A DNA stretch of 64,000 nt from Streptomyces sp. NRRL S-350 (GTDB lineage Bacteria > Actinomycetota > Actinomycetes > Streptomycetales > Streptomycetaceae), in assembly GCF_000719705.1 (NCBI RefSeq), contig NZ_JOHO01000002.1:124001-188000 (forward strand), in the 5' to 3' direction. The position numbers were made by a program, and so were the translations under genes. Below the pieces are notes generated by a model, which was not told the origin of the DNA, did no database searches, and saw only the letters and a program-made list of their open reading frames with translations. Positions 11,184 through 19,672 of this stretch are shown in pieces; within the stretch, counting starts at the first letter, position 1; each line of letters opens with the position of its first letter.

Positions 11184-12206
11184 CTACCGGCGGGGCGGGC
11201 GCAGTTCGCCCGAGCCGCGGGCGATGAGGCGGGTCTCCACGACGGTGGTGCGGGCGCGGCCGCGGTCGCCGTCGAGGCGGGCGAGCGCGGTGCGGGCGGC
11301 GGCGGCGCCGAGTTCGGCCGGGTCCTGGGCGATGACGGTGAGGGCCGGCTCCAGGATGTCCGCCAGCGGGATGTCGTCGAAGGCGACCAGCGCGATCTCG
11401 CGCCGCTCGGCGTGCGCGAGGGCGGAGACCGTCCCCATGGCGGCGAAGTTGTTGGCGGCGAACAGCGCGGTGGGCGGTTCGGGGAGGGCGAGCAGCCGGT
11501 CGGTGGCGTCGGCCGCGTCCGGCTGGCCGTGCGCGCCGACGACCAGCGCGCGGTCGTACGGGAGGCCGGCGGCGGCGAGCGCGTCCTTGTAGCCGGCCAG
11601 GCGTTCGCGGCGGGTGTACAGGGTGGTCGGCAGGTCGCCGATGAAGCCGATCCGCTGGTGGCCGTGGGCGATGAGGTGGGCGACGCCGACGCGGGCGCCG
11701 TCGCGGTTGGAGGAGACCACGCAGTCGGCGGCGAGGCCGGCGCCGGGGCGGTCCAGGAAGACGACCGGCAGGCCGGCGGAGCGGGCGGCCTTGAGGTGGG
11801 CGTGGTCCGACCCGTCGGCCGGGACGACCATGAGCGCGCTGACCCGGCGGGCCAGGAAGGTGGCGATCAGGTCGCGTTCGCGGGCCGGGGCGTCGCCGGA
11901 GGAGCCGAGGAGCAGGGTGAGCCCGCGCTCCCGGACGGCGGACTCGATTCCGCCGGCGACCGTGCCGAAGAAGGGGTTGCCCATGTCGGGAACGACCAGG
12001 CCGATGCTGGTGTCGGGGCCGCCGGTGCGGATGTTGCGGGCCATCAGGTTGGGCTGGAAGCCGATCCGGGCGACGGCGGCGAGGACCTTCTCCCGGGTCG
12101 CGGCGGAGGTCGGTCCGTCGTTGTTGAGGACGCGGGAGACGGTCTTGGCGCTCACGCCGACTTCCTGGGCTACGTCGTGCAGCGTCGGACGACGGGTCGC
12201 GGCCAT
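11184..12206 (-). CDS. LacI-family transcriptional regulator
   Basis: 340 residues. The N-terminal helix-turn-helix TLHDVAQEVGVSAKTVSRVLNN (residues 8-29) and hinge helix region are textbook LacI, followed by a periplasmic-binding-protein-like sensor domain: TSIGLVVPDMGNPFFGTVAGGIE near 65, PVVFLDRPG near 150, LFAANNFAAMG near 245, VALVAFDDIPLADILEPALTV near 275. It lies between the frcBCA-type importer and lacZ in the same direction and is the likely local repressor. Two different palindromes are candidate sites (11082-11093 and 15395-15408). The inducer is presumably a sugar released or imported by the locus. Confidence 0.93.
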   Translation of the reverse strand: MAATRRPTLHDVAQEVGVSAKTVSRVLNNDGPTSAATREKVLAAVARIGFQPNLMARNIRTGGPDTSIGLVVPDMGNPFFGTVAGGIESAVRERGLTLLLGSSGDAPARERDLIATFLARRVSALMVVPADGSDHAHLKAARSAGLPVVFLDRPGAGLAADCVVSSNRDGARVGVAHLIAHGHQRIGFIGDLPTTLYTRRERLAGYKDALAAAGLPYDRALVVGAHGQPDAADATDRLLALPEPPTALFAANNFAAMGTVSALAHAERREIALVAFDDIPLADILEPALTVIAQDPAELGAAAARTALARLDGDRGRARTTVVETRLIARGSGELRPPRR

Positions 12207-12355
12207 GGGTCACCGTTTCTGCCGGGTGGCGTTCGTTGTCGGGGCGTTCGTTGTCGGGATGTGCGGGTCGGGGCGTTCGGGTCGGGGCGTCGCCGAGGGG
12301 AGGGGGGTCTCCGGCGGGTGGCGGCCCGGCCCCGGCCCGGGCCGCCCTGGATCGT

Positions 12356-13183
12356 TCAGCCGGCGCGGACCCCGGCGGCCTGGGCGGCGTCGGCGTCCGC
12401 GACGACAGTACCGCTGCCGTCCTCGGCGACGGTGAGCGCACCGGTCATGATGGCGACCACCTCGGACATCGAGTGGTCGCCGGGCCGGATCAGCGCGGCC
12501 CGCCGCCCGAGCCGGTGGACGTGGATCCGGTCGGCGATCTCGAAGACGTGCGGCATGTTGTGGCTGATCAGCACGACCGGCAGGCCGCGGTCGCGCACCC
12601 GCCGGATCAGGTCGAGCACCTGCCCGGACTCCTTGACCCCGAGTGCCGCGGTCGGCTCGTCCATCACCACCACGCTGCGGGCCCAGGCCACGGCGCGGGC
12701 CACCGCGACCGCCTGCCGCTGGCCGCCGGAGAGGGTTTCCACCGGCTGGGTGAGCGAGCGCAGACCGATCTTCAGATCGGCCATGTGGGCGGCCGCCTCC
12801 TCGCGCATCCGCGCGCGGTCCAGGCTGCGGAACACCGTGCCGAGGATGCCGGGGCGGCGCAGTTCGCGGCCGAGGAACATGTTGGCGGCGATGTCCATCG
12901 AGGGTGCGACGGCGAGGTCCTGGTAGACCGTCTCGATGCCGGCCGCCCGGGCGTCCTGCGGGCCCGAGAACCGCACCGGCTCGCCGTTCAGCCGGATCTC
13001 GCCCTCGTCCGGGGCGATCGCGCCGGTGAGCGCCTTGATCAGACTGGACTTGCCCGCGCCGTTGTCGCCGATGACGGCCAGCACCTCGCCGGGCATGAGG
13101 TCGAAGTCGGCGCCGTCGATCGCGGTCACGTGGCCGTAGCGCTTGACCAGGCCGCGGGCCTGGAGGACGGGGGTCGTGGTCAT
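12356..13183 (-). CDS. Sugar ABC importer ATPase, FrcA-like (single nucleotide-binding domain)
   Basis: 275 residues with Walker A GDNGAGKSSLIK (residues 39-50), Q-loop VYQDLAV, signature LSGGQRQAVAVARAV near 142, Walker B VVVMDEPTAAL near 165 and a switch His in VVLISHNM. Most CUT2 (ribose/galactose class) ATPases are about 500 residues with two cassettes. This one has a single cassette, as in the fructose importer FrcA. Its start overlaps the permease stop (ATGA at 13180-13183). It powers uptake through the 13180-14178 permease. The C-terminal 30 residues are low-complexity and Ala/Gly-rich. Confidence 0.93.
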   Translation of the reverse strand: MTTTPVLQARGLVKRYGHVTAIDGADFDLMPGEVLAVIGDNGAGKSSLIKALTGAIAPDEGEIRLNGEPVRFSGPQDARAAGIETVYQDLAVAPSMDIAANMFLGRELRRPGILGTVFRSLDRARMREEAAAHMADLKIGLRSLTQPVETLSGGQRQAVAVARAVAWARSVVVMDEPTAALGVKESGQVLDLIRRVRDRGLPVVLISHNMPHVFEIADRIHVHRLGRRAALIRPGDHSMSEVVAIMTGALTVAEDGSGTVVADADAAQAAGVRAG

Positions 13184-14178
13184 CGGCTGGCTCGCTTCCG
13201 GGAGATCTGGTCGACGGTCACGGCGAGGATCACCAGCACGCCGGTGATCAGGGTCTGGTAGATCGAGGCGACGCCCATCAGCTGCAGCCCGTTGCGGAAG
13301 ACGCCCACGATCAGCGCGCCGATCAGCGAGCCGAGCACGCTGCCGCGGCCGCCGAACAGGCTGGTGCCGCCGAGCACCACCGCGGTGATGGAGTCCAGGT
13401 TGTCGGTCTGTCCGGCCTGCGGGTCGCCGACACCGGTGCGGGACACCAGGAGCAGGGCGCCGACGCCGTAGACCAGGCCGGCCAGGGCGTAGAGGCCGAT
13501 GGTGAGGCGGCCGGTGCGGATGCCGTTGAGGCGGGCGGCGTCCCGGCCGTTGCCGAGGGCGTAGACGTGCCGGCCCCAGGCGGTGCGGGAGAGCAGGTAG
13601 GCGAAGAGTGCGAATAGCGCCAGCGCGAGCACCGAGCCGTACGTGACGTCGGTGTCACCGAGCGGGAAGGTGCCGCCGAGGAAGGTCAGCGGGCCGGGCA
13701 GGTCGGTGACGGTCTGCTCGTTCGAGTAGACGTGGGTGAGCGCGAAGGCGACGTTCAGCATGCCGAGGGTGACGATGAACGGCGGCAGCGGGATCAGCTG
13801 CACCAGCAGGCCGTTGGCCAGGCCGAACGCCGCGCAGACCGCCAGGCCGAGGGCGATCGCGACCAGCGGCGGCACGGTGCCCTCGGCGGCCAGTTTGGCC
13901 ATGGTGATCGAGCCGAAGGCCATCACCGCGCCGCAGGAGAGGTCGATGCCGGCGGTCAGGATGATCAGCGTCTGCCCGATCGCCAGCGCCCCGACCACCA
14001 TCACCTGCTGGATGATCAGCGAGAAGTTCCCGCCGGAGAGGAAGTTGTCGGTGGTGAGGGTGAAGAAGGCGCAGGCCAGCACCAGCGCGGCCAGCGGGCC
14101 GGCGGTGGGCGCGGCGAGCAGGCGGCGGGCGAGGGGTGGTGGCTTGAGTTCCGCGTACGGGGCGGTCGTTGTGGTCAT
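13180..14178 (-). CDS. Sugar ABC importer permease, FrcC/RbsC-like
   Basis: 332 residues with about eight to ten hydrophobic segments, such as PLAALVLACAFFTLTTDNF, LVAIALGLAVCAAFGLANGLL and VYGVGALLLVS. The CUT2 permease landmarks are present: VGALAIGQTLIILTAGIDLS near 60-80 and AVVLGGTSLFGGRGSVLGSLIGALIVGV near 265-290. It forms the membrane channel with the ATPase encoded immediately downstream (4-nt overlap) and the binding protein encoded 104 bp upstream. The sugar cannot be read from the sequence; fructose, ribose or galactose are all possible in this class. Confidence 0.93.
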   Translation of the reverse strand: MTTTTAPYAELKPPPLARRLLAAPTAGPLAALVLACAFFTLTTDNFLSGGNFSLIIQQVMVVGALAIGQTLIILTAGIDLSCGAVMAFGSITMAKLAAEGTVPPLVAIALGLAVCAAFGLANGLLVQLIPLPPFIVTLGMLNVAFALTHVYSNEQTVTDLPGPLTFLGGTFPLGDTDVTYGSVLALALFALFAYLLSRTAWGRHVYALGNGRDAARLNGIRTGRLTIGLYALAGLVYGVGALLLVSRTGVGDPQAGQTDNLDSITAVVLGGTSLFGGRGSVLGSLIGALIVGVFRNGLQLMGVASIYQTLITGVLVILAVTVDQISRKRASR

Positions 14179-14282
14179 CTGGCGATCCTCGGGGAGGGGG
14201 AGCGGGAGTCGGGTGGGGGCGTGGACGGGGCCTGGCCAGGGTGCTCCGGGGCAGGGCGCGGCAGGGCGGCGGGCGGGCCCGG

Positions 14283-15302
14283 TCAGCCCCAGCAGTTCTC
14301 CTGGCCGTAGGCGGTGTCCTTGGCGTCCACGCCGGCCTGCGGCTGGTCGGTGACGAGGGTGACGCCGGTGTCGGTGTAGCCGGTGGGCTTGGCGCCGCCC
14401 TTGGCGTAGTCGGTCACCGCCTTGACGCCCCGGGCGGCCATGACCAGCGGGTACTGCTGCGAAGTGGCCGCGATCTTCCCGTCCTTGACGGCCTGGATGC
14501 CGGTGCAGCCGCCGTCGACCGAGACGACGAGGACGTCCTTCTCCCGGCCCTTGGCCTTGAGCGCCGTGTACGCGCCGAGGGCGGCGGGCTCGTTGATGGT
14601 GTAGACGACGTTGAGGTCGGGCGCCTTCTGCAGGCAGTTCTCCATCGCGGTCTGGGCCTTGGCCTGGTCGCCGCCGGTGTCCTGGGAGCAGGCGACGGCG
14701 GGGTCGTCGGCGGCGAGGCCGAAGCCCTGGAGGAAGCCGTCGTGGCGCAGCCGTCCGACGGCGACGCCGGGGGCGAGGTCCAGGGTGGCGATCTTCGGCG
14801 TCCGGCCCGCCATGGCGGCCTTGGCGTACTGGCCGATGAGCACGCCGGCCTGCTTGTTGTCGGTGGCGAACAGGGCGTCGGTGCCGTCCTGCGGGTCGGT
14901 CGGGCTGTCCAGGGCGATCACCAGGACGCCCTTGTCCCGGGCCTTCTTGATCGCGGGCAGGATCGCCTTGGAGTCGCTGGGGGTGATCAGGACGCCCTTG
15001 ACGCCGGTGGCGACCATGTTCTCCAGGGCGGCGATCTGGCCGGCGTTGTCGCCGTCGAACTTGCCCGCGGCGGTGACGAGGGTGGCGCCGTTCTCCTTGG
15101 CGGACTTCTCGGCGCCCTGCTTCATCTTGACGAAGAACGGGTTGGTGTCGGTCTTGGTGATCAGTCCGACCTTGACGGCGCCGCCCGCGGAGCCGGCGCC
15201 GGACCCGGATGAGCCCTTGGAGCCGGAGCCGCAGGCGGTGAGGGCGAGTGCCGCGACGGTGGCGCAGGCGGCGACGCGGGCGAGGGCGGTGGTACGGGGC
15301 AT
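14283..15302 (-). CDS. Sugar ABC importer substrate-binding lipoprotein, FrcB-like
   Basis: 339 residues from ATG at 15302. A lipoprotein signal (MPRTTALARVAACATVAALALTAC, lipobox LTAC) precedes a Gly/Ser linker and a type I periplasmic-binding fold. The first strand is VKVGLITKTDTNPFFVKMKQG. LENMVATGVKGVLITPSD and VLVIALDSPTD follow, and VVYTINEPAALGAYTALKAKG and VLVVSVDGGCTGIQAVKDG mark the second lobe. It delivers a sugar to the FrcC-like permease. It is the first gene of the minus-strand unit frcB-frcC-frcA-lacI-lacZ and divergent from the PfkB kinase, with a palindrome between them. Confidence 0.92.
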   Translation of the reverse strand: MPRTTALARVAACATVAALALTACGSGSKGSSGSGAGSAGGAVKVGLITKTDTNPFFVKMKQGAEKSAKENGATLVTAAGKFDGDNAGQIAALENMVATGVKGVLITPSDSKAILPAIKKARDKGVLVIALDSPTDPQDGTDALFATDNKQAGVLIGQYAKAAMAGRTPKIATLDLAPGVAVGRLRHDGFLQGFGLAADDPAVACSQDTGGDQAKAQTAMENCLQKAPDLNVVYTINEPAALGAYTALKAKGREKDVLVVSVDGGCTGIQAVKDGKIAATSQQYPLVMAARGVKAVTDYAKGGAKPTGYTDTGVTLVTDQPQAGVDAKDTAYGQENCWG

Positions 15303-15394
15303 GCGTGGGCTCCCTGGGCGGTGTGCGGAGGTCCGAGGCGGTGTCAGGTCTCGCGGGGCGCGCGAGGTGAGGTCGGCGGGTCGGCCGTCCTGAC

Positions 15395-15408
15395 TGTCAA
15401 CGTTGACA
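15395..15408. promoter_or_regulatory. 14-bp perfect palindrome TGTCAACGTTGACA, LacI-type operator
   Basis: A perfect CG-centred dyad in the 262-bp divergent promoter region between the importer (start 15302) and the kinase (start 15565). One site here could control both directions. The LacI protein of this locus (11184-12206) is the nearest candidate. The sequence differs from the GGAAGCGCTTCC palindrome before lacZ, so either the regulator tolerates both or two proteins act. Confidence 0.6.
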
Positions 15409-15564
15409 TTGCCTTGCCGAGGATGATGAAGTCGGCCCGGCGCGGCGGGCAAGCCCCCACGGTGTAACAAGTGGGTAACGCGGTCGAAACCCCCGGCTCC
15501 GGCCCGGGGTTGACGGCCCGCGCCGCGCGCCAGTCCTTCACCGACCCGCGAGAGGCGGTCCTTC

Positions 15565-16530
15565 GTGTCCCAGCGATTTGTCGCGGTCCTCGGCGAGTGC
15601 GTCGCCGACACCTTCGTCGACCCGGCCGCCGGCCGCCCGGGAGAGCTGGCCCTGCGCGTGCTGCCCGGCGGCGGGCCGGCCAACACCGCCGTCGCCCTGG
15701 GCCGGCTCGGCACGCCCACGCGCTTCCTCGGCCGGATCTCCGTCGACGCCTTCGGCGGGTTGTTCCGCTCCCACCTGCGCGGCGCCGGCGTCGACCTGGA
15801 CGCGGTGGTCGCGGCGCCCGAGCCCAGCACGCTGGCCATCGCCACCGTGGACGGCCTCGGCCAGGCGCGCTACGCCTTCCACGCCGACCGCGCCGCCGAC
15901 TGGCAGTGGAGCGAGAGCGAGCTCTCCGCCCTGCCGCTCGCCGACGCGAGCTGCCTGCACACCGGCTCCCTCGCGCTGGTCCGCGAACCCGGGGGAGCCC
16001 TGGTCGAGCGACTCGTCGAGCGGGCCCGGGCCGGCCTCACCGTCTCGATCGACCCCAACGTCCGCCCGCAGCTGGTGGATCCGGCCGTCTACCGGGCCCG
16101 GCTCGGCCGGTGGTGCGAGCTGGCGGACATCCTGCGGCTCAGCTCGGACGACCTGGAGCTGTTGCTGCCCGGTGTTCCGCCCGAGCGGGCCTGCGACGAC
16201 TGGCACGCGGCCGGTGCCCGGCTGGTGGTGATCACCCTCGGCGGCGCGGGGGCACTCGTCTCCCTGGACGGCGAGCGGATCCGGGTGCCGGCACCCGAGG
16301 TGGCGGTGGTGGACACCGTCGGTGCGGGCGACTCGTTCACCGCCGGCCTGCTGCACCGCCTCGCGGAGCTCGACCGGCTCGGCGGTCGGCTCGTCGGTCT
16401 GAGCCTCGCCGAAGCCGCCGCGGCCTGCCGCTTCGCTGCCGAGGTCGCGGCCCTGACCTGCTCCGTCCCCGGCCCCAATCCGCCGTGGGCGGACCAGCTC
16501 GGCATGCCCCACCGGAGCCAGGTCTCCTGA
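15565..16530 (+). CDS. PfkB-family carbohydrate kinase (fructokinase/ribokinase-like)
   Basis: 321 residues from a GTG start. PfkB kinases phosphorylate free sugars such as fructose, ribose or 2-keto-3-deoxygluconate. Signature 1 is LPGGGPANTAVALGRLG (about residues 29-45). Signature 2 is VDTVGAGDSFTAGLLHRL near 250, holding the catalytic Asp in GAGD and the anion hole. TVSIDPNVRP near 156 and VVITLGGAGALV near 222 are further family motifs. It is divergent from the frcBCA-type importer and shares its promoter region, so it most likely phosphorylates the imported sugar. Fructokinase is the best guess. Confidence 0.92.
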   Translation: MSQRFVAVLGECVADTFVDPAAGRPGELALRVLPGGGPANTAVALGRLGTPTRFLGRISVDAFGGLFRSHLRGAGVDLDAVVAAPEPSTLAIATVDGLGQARYAFHADRAADWQWSESELSALPLADASCLHTGSLALVREPGGALVERLVERARAGLTVSIDPNVRPQLVDPAVYRARLGRWCELADILRLSSDDLELLLPGVPPERACDDWHAAGARLVVITLGGAGALVSLDGERIRVPAPEVAVVDTVGAGDSFTAGLLHRLAELDRLGGRLVGLSLAEAAAACRFAAEVAALTCSVPGPNPPWADQLGMPHRSQVS

Positions 16531-16568
16531 CGGGACGTCGGCGGCGGCCCGTCACTCCGGCAGGGCGC

Positions 16569-16586
16569 GGTGTCATCGATGACACC
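16569..16586. promoter_or_regulatory. 18-bp perfect palindrome GGTGTCATCGATGACACC
   Basis: A perfect dyad without a loop, 39 bp after the kinase stop and about 215 bp before the hemerythrin gene. Lack of a loop speaks for a protein-binding site, although as RNA it could also be a weak terminator for the kinase. No regulator is adjacent. Confidence 0.45.
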
Positions 16587-16703
16587 TGCCGACGACGGTG
16601 CTCGGCTCCCGCGCCCGACACTCCTCGCTCCCCGAGCCCGAGCCCTGACCCCCGAGCCCCGACGCACCCTGAGCCCCCGTGGCATCGCGACCCGCCGCTT
16701 GGG

Positions 16704-16761
16704 GCATACGGGTGATCCGGTCGGGGTGCCCGTATGCGATCGGGCTCCACGGGTACCCGTG
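16704..16761. promoter_or_regulatory. Two dyads upstream of the hemerythrin gene
   Basis: GCATACGGG (16704-16712) and CCCGTATGC (16729-16737) are perfect 9-base arms 16 nt apart. CACGGGTACCCGTG (16748-16761) is a perfect 14-bp palindrome. Both contain CCCGT/ACGGG, so a single regulator could use the shared half-site. They end 40 bp before the start codon at 16802, where an operator or RNA structure would affect expression. Confidence 0.4.
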
Positions 16762-16801
16762 CGACCGACCACCGGACTGCTCGATGACCGAAGGAGTGCG
16801 C

Positions 16802-17275
16802 ATGGACGCGATCGTGTTGCTGAGGGAAGACCACAAGACGGTGGAGAAGCTCTTCAAGGCCTTCGAGAAGGCGGACGACGACGCGTTCGCCGAGAAGCGC
16901 CGGATCGCCGACCAGGTGATCGAAGAGCTCACCGTGCACGCGGTCATCGAAGAGGAGATCTTCTACCCGGCCGCGCGCGAGGCCGCACCCGATACCAAGG
17001 ACCACGTGCTGGAGAGCATCGAGGAGCACCACGCCGTCGTGTGGATGCTCTCCGAACTGGCGGACCTGGACCCGCAGGACGAGCGGTTCGACGCCAAGAT
17101 GACCGTGCTGATGGAGAACGTGCGCCACCACGTCGAGGAGGAGGAGAAGGACTGGTTCCCGGAGGTCCGCAAGGCCTTGGGCCGCAACCGGCTGCTGGAA
17201 CTCGGCGACCGCCTGGAGGAGGCGAAGAAGACCGCCACCCGGGCTCCCCTCAAGGTGCCCAGTGCCGCCGAGTGA
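16802..17275 (+). CDS. Hemerythrin HHE-domain protein
   Basis: 157 residues, ATG chosen after a GAAGGAG site. Hemerythrin-like proteins bind a di-iron centre in a four-helix bundle and act in O2, NO or peroxide sensing and protection or in iron storage. Expected ligands are all visible: His in LREDHKTVEKLFKAF (near residue 11), HAVIEEEIFYP (His and Glu near 45-50), EEHHAVVWML (near 78-79) and VRHHVEEEEKDWFPEV (near 113-118). The start could also be a GATGACC-linked ATG six codons earlier. It is followed after 43 bp by a membrane protein gene on the same strand, possibly co-transcribed. Confidence 0.9.
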   Translation: MDAIVLLREDHKTVEKLFKAFEKADDDAFAEKRRIADQVIEELTVHAVIEEEIFYPAAREAAPDTKDHVLESIEEHHAVVWMLSELADLDPQDERFDAKMTVLMENVRHHVEEEEKDWFPEVRKALGRNRLLELGDRLEEAKKTATRAPLKVPSAAE

Positions 17276-17318
17276 CCAGCCCGGACACCGCCGGGGCCCG
17301 AGAAGGAAGGACGAACCC

Positions 17319-17951
17319 ATGCCCGGACGCACACGCCCGTGGCGGCGGTGGCGCGCCGCACCCGAGTTGACCACCGGCCCGGCCGACGACGTCGAGAACG
17401 CCAGCCGCCGCTTCCTCCTCTACGGGGTGCTGCCCCTCTGGTTCGCACCCGCCGTCGGCGACTGGGTCATGCACCGCCGCTCCCGCATCGAGGACACCAG
17501 CGGACTGCGGGAATCGCTCGTGCACGCGCTGATGATGGCCGAAGCAGGCACACCGGTCGTCCTCGGCCTGGTCGCCGAGGTCAACCCCCTGGTCCTCGCC
17601 ACGATGGGCGCCGCCGCCCTCGCCCACGGCGCCACCGCCCTGTGGGACGTCACGATCGCCACCGGCCAACGGGAGGTCACCCCGGTCGAGCAGCACATCC
17701 ACAGCTTCCTGGAGGTGCTCCCGCTCACCGCCGTCGCCTTCACCGCCTGCCTGCACTGGGACCAGGTCCGCTCCCTGACGCGCGGCGGCGACACCCGCCG
17801 TGCCTGGCGCCTCAACCCCAAGCCCCACCCCCTGCCCGCCCACTACCTCGGCGGGTTCGCGGCCGCGACCGCCGCCTTCGTCGCGCTGCCGTACGCCGAG
17901 GAACTCCTGCGCTGCGCCCGTGCGGCCCGTCGCCGCGCGGTCACGGCCTGA
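17319..17951 (+). CDS. Putative membrane protein (210 aa)
   Basis: ATG at 17319 after an AGAAGGAAGGA site. Hydrophobic segments include FLLYGVLPLWFAPAVGDWVM, LVLATMGAAALAHGATALWDV, FLEVLPLTAVAFTACLHW and YLGGFAAATAAFVALPYAEELL, so four spans are likely. Conserved-looking His/Asp positions lie at membrane edges: GDWVMHRRSRIED, SLVHALMMAEAG and VEQHIHSF. These recall diiron or metal-dependent membrane enzymes, but I cannot name a family. Close linkage to the hemerythrin gene suggests a shared stress role, which is inference. Confidence 0.78.
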   Translation: MPGRTRPWRRWRAAPELTTGPADDVENASRRFLLYGVLPLWFAPAVGDWVMHRRSRIEDTSGLRESLVHALMMAEAGTPVVLGLVAEVNPLVLATMGAAALAHGATALWDVTIATGQREVTPVEQHIHSFLEVLPLTAVAFTACLHWDQVRSLTRGGDTRRAWRLNPKPHPLPAHYLGGFAAATAAFVALPYAEELLRCARAARRRAVTA

Positions 17952-18012
17952 GGGCCCGACGGGCACCCGTTCTCCGCCACCGCCCCCGGCCCCCCCGCCC
18001 GGCGGGGGAGAC

Positions 18013-18052
18013 GACGAGGCGCCGACCACCCGATGGTGGTCGGCGCCTCGTC
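18013..18052. terminator. Strong bidirectional hairpin terminator
   Basis: A perfect 18-bp stem (GACGAGGCGCCGACCACC paired with its complement) around a CGAT loop. It separates the plus-strand hemerythrin/membrane unit (ends 17951) from the minus-strand unit that ends at 18092. This is one of the clearest hairpins in the window. Confidence 0.9.
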
Positions 18053-18091
18053 AGGTCCCGGCGACGGCACGCGCGGTGGCGAGCGCCGGGC

Positions 18092-18325
18092 TCACGGCGC
18101 GGCCGGCGGGGGCGGCCGGGTGCCGGGCGGTCCTGCTACGGCTCCGCGTCCCGCGGCGATCCGACGGCCTGCGGCCTCGACGACGGGGCAGGTGTCGGGC
18201 GCCGCGATGCGGTCGGAGGCGCCGTGGGCGGTCAGGGCCGGTGTGGCGGGCAGGGCCGTGAGCAGCGGGGCGAGCAGCGGGGTCGGCTGTGTGGTCGGCT
18301 GGAGGGCGGGCAGCGGGGTGGGCAT
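18092..18325 (-). CDS. Pro/Ala-rich 77-aa hypothetical protein
   Basis: ATG at 18325 follows a consensus AAGGAG site at good spacing. The product starts MPTPLPALQPTTQPTPLL and ends in a Pro run. It is rich in Pro, Ala, Thr and Leu and holds a single Cys. It lies 59 bp behind the MFS transporter in the same direction, so it may be co-transcribed. No domain is recognised. Low complexity makes a chance ORF possible; the ribosome binding site is the best support. Confidence 0.45.
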   Translation of the reverse strand: MPTPLPALQPTTQPTPLLAPLLTALPATPALTAHGASDRIAAPDTCPVVEAAGRRIAAGRGAVAGPPGTRPPPPAAP

Positions 18326-18384
18326 GACGCTCCTTGGGTCGGGCGGGGTGCGGGTCTCGGGATGCGGGTGCGGGCCGGCGGTGC

Positions 18385-19644
18385 TCAGGCCGCGGTGGCC
18401 AGGGCGGCCTGCTGCGGTTCGGGGTGGACGGCTCCGGCCGGCAGGCGGCGCTCCAGGCGGAGCAGGAGGCCCGCGCCGGCCAGGACGGCGGCGGCCAGCA
18501 CCAGCCAGGGGAGTCGGCTGTCGAGGGCGAGCAGACCGGTGAGCAGGGAGGGGGCGACGGCTGCCGACAGCGACCAGGAGAGCTGGTAGGCGGCCATGTA
18601 CCGGCCGCGGACGGCGGCCGGGGCGGTGGCGGTGACCAGGGCCGAGGCGGCGGGGTTGTGGATGATCTCGCCGAGGGTGATCACGACCACCACGGCCAGC
18701 AGTCCGGCGGTGGTGAAGCGTCCGGCGGCGGGCACCAGCAGGGCCTGGGCGAGGAATCCGGCGGCGAACAGCGCGGCGCCGGTCGCGGCGGCCCGGTTGC
18801 GGGTGGTGAACCGGCGGACGGCGAGTCCGGCGGGGACGCCGAGGGCGGCGCAGAGCACGGTGTTGACGGCGAAGGCGACGCCGGGCAGCGAGGCGGAGGC
18901 GTGCAGGACACCCGTCACGTACACCGGGAGCAGCACCGCGAGCGCGGCGTAGCCGAGGGAGATCAGCAGGTTGGCGGTGGCCAGCCCGAGGAACGGACGG
19001 TCGGCGAGGACCGCGCGGTAGCCGACCCGGCCGGTGTCGGGCCGGGCGGGTCCGTCGACGGCCTCGGGGCGGGCGTCCGGGACGCGGCGGACCAGGGCGG
19101 CGGCGGCCACGAAGCTGACGGCGTTGAGCAGGGCGGCGACGGTGTAGCCGCCGTCGCCGGCCACGCCGACAAGCAGGGCGGCGAGCATGCTGCCGGCGCC
19201 GAGGCCGGCGTTGGCGAGGCTGCGGCTGAGGGCGTTGACGCGCTCCAGGGCGGTGCCGGAGGCGAGTTCGCCGATCCTGGCCTGCTGGACGGCCGGGTAG
19301 CCGCGGGTCGCGACGGCGGTGACCAGGGTGACGGCCACGAAGGCGGGGAGCGCCGAGGCGAAGGGGTAGACGGCGAACCCGGCGGCCCGGACCAGGTGGA
19401 GGGCGATCTGCATGCGGCGGGCGCCGAACCGGTCCACGGCGGTGCCGACCAGCGGCAGCGAGACCATCGCGAGCAGGCCGGTGGCGGTGAGCACCAGGCC
19501 GATGACGGCCAGCGGCAGGCCGGTGACGTGCCGGAAGAAGACGAGGCTGAAGGGCACGTACATGCCGTTGCCGAGGGCGTCGATGGCCAGGGCCGCCATC
19601 AGGCTGCGTTCGCCGGGGAAGCCCGGGCTCCTTTTTGAAAGCAT
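18385..19644 (-). CDS. MFS transporter, drug/metabolite efflux type
   Basis: 419 residues with about twelve hydrophobic spans and an MFS loop motif LVGTAVDRFGARRMQIALHLV near residue 65. It should export small molecules by proton antiport; the substrate is unknown. Spans are continuous from MAALAIDALGNGMYVPFSLVFF to LPWLVLAAAVLAGAGLLLRL. The ATG at 19644 has no ribosome binding site and lies a few nt behind a promoter-like TTGACA...TAAGCT on the minus strand, so the mRNA may be leaderless. A divergent MarR gene and the dyad between them indicate MarR repression, the standard pump-plus-MarR arrangement. Confidence 0.9.
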   Translation of the reverse strand: MLSKRSPGFPGERSLMAALAIDALGNGMYVPFSLVFFRHVTGLPLAVIGLVLTATGLLAMVSLPLVGTAVDRFGARRMQIALHLVRAAGFAVYPFASALPAFVAVTLVTAVATRGYPAVQQARIGELASGTALERVNALSRSLANAGLGAGSMLAALLVGVAGDGGYTVAALLNAVSFVAAAALVRRVPDARPEAVDGPARPDTGRVGYRAVLADRPFLGLATANLLISLGYAALAVLLPVYVTGVLHASASLPGVAFAVNTVLCAALGVPAGLAVRRFTTRNRAAATGAALFAAGFLAQALLVPAAGRFTTAGLLAVVVVITLGEIIHNPAASALVTATAPAAVRGRYMAAYQLSWSLSAAVAPSLLTGLLALDSRLPWLVLAAAVLAGAGLLLRLERRLPAGAVHPEPQQAALATAA

Positions 19645-19672
19645 GTAAGTAGCTTAACGTTCAGCTACTTAC
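19645..19672. promoter_or_regulatory. MarR-type operator between MFS and MarR genes
   Basis: Perfect arms GTAAGTAGCT and AGCTACTTAC flank an 8-nt centre (TAACGTTC). The site touches the MFS start codon. On the minus strand it sits downstream of TTGACA (19677-19672) and covers TAAGCT, so bound MarR would block the MFS promoter. It is the only A/T-rich patch nearby. Confidence 0.8.

Noticed and set aside
12356..13183. Truncation of the FrcA-like ATPase (single cassette)
   Set aside because: A single cassette is normal for FrcA-type importers, and the gene is intact with both ends well defined, so it is not a broken two-domain ATPase.
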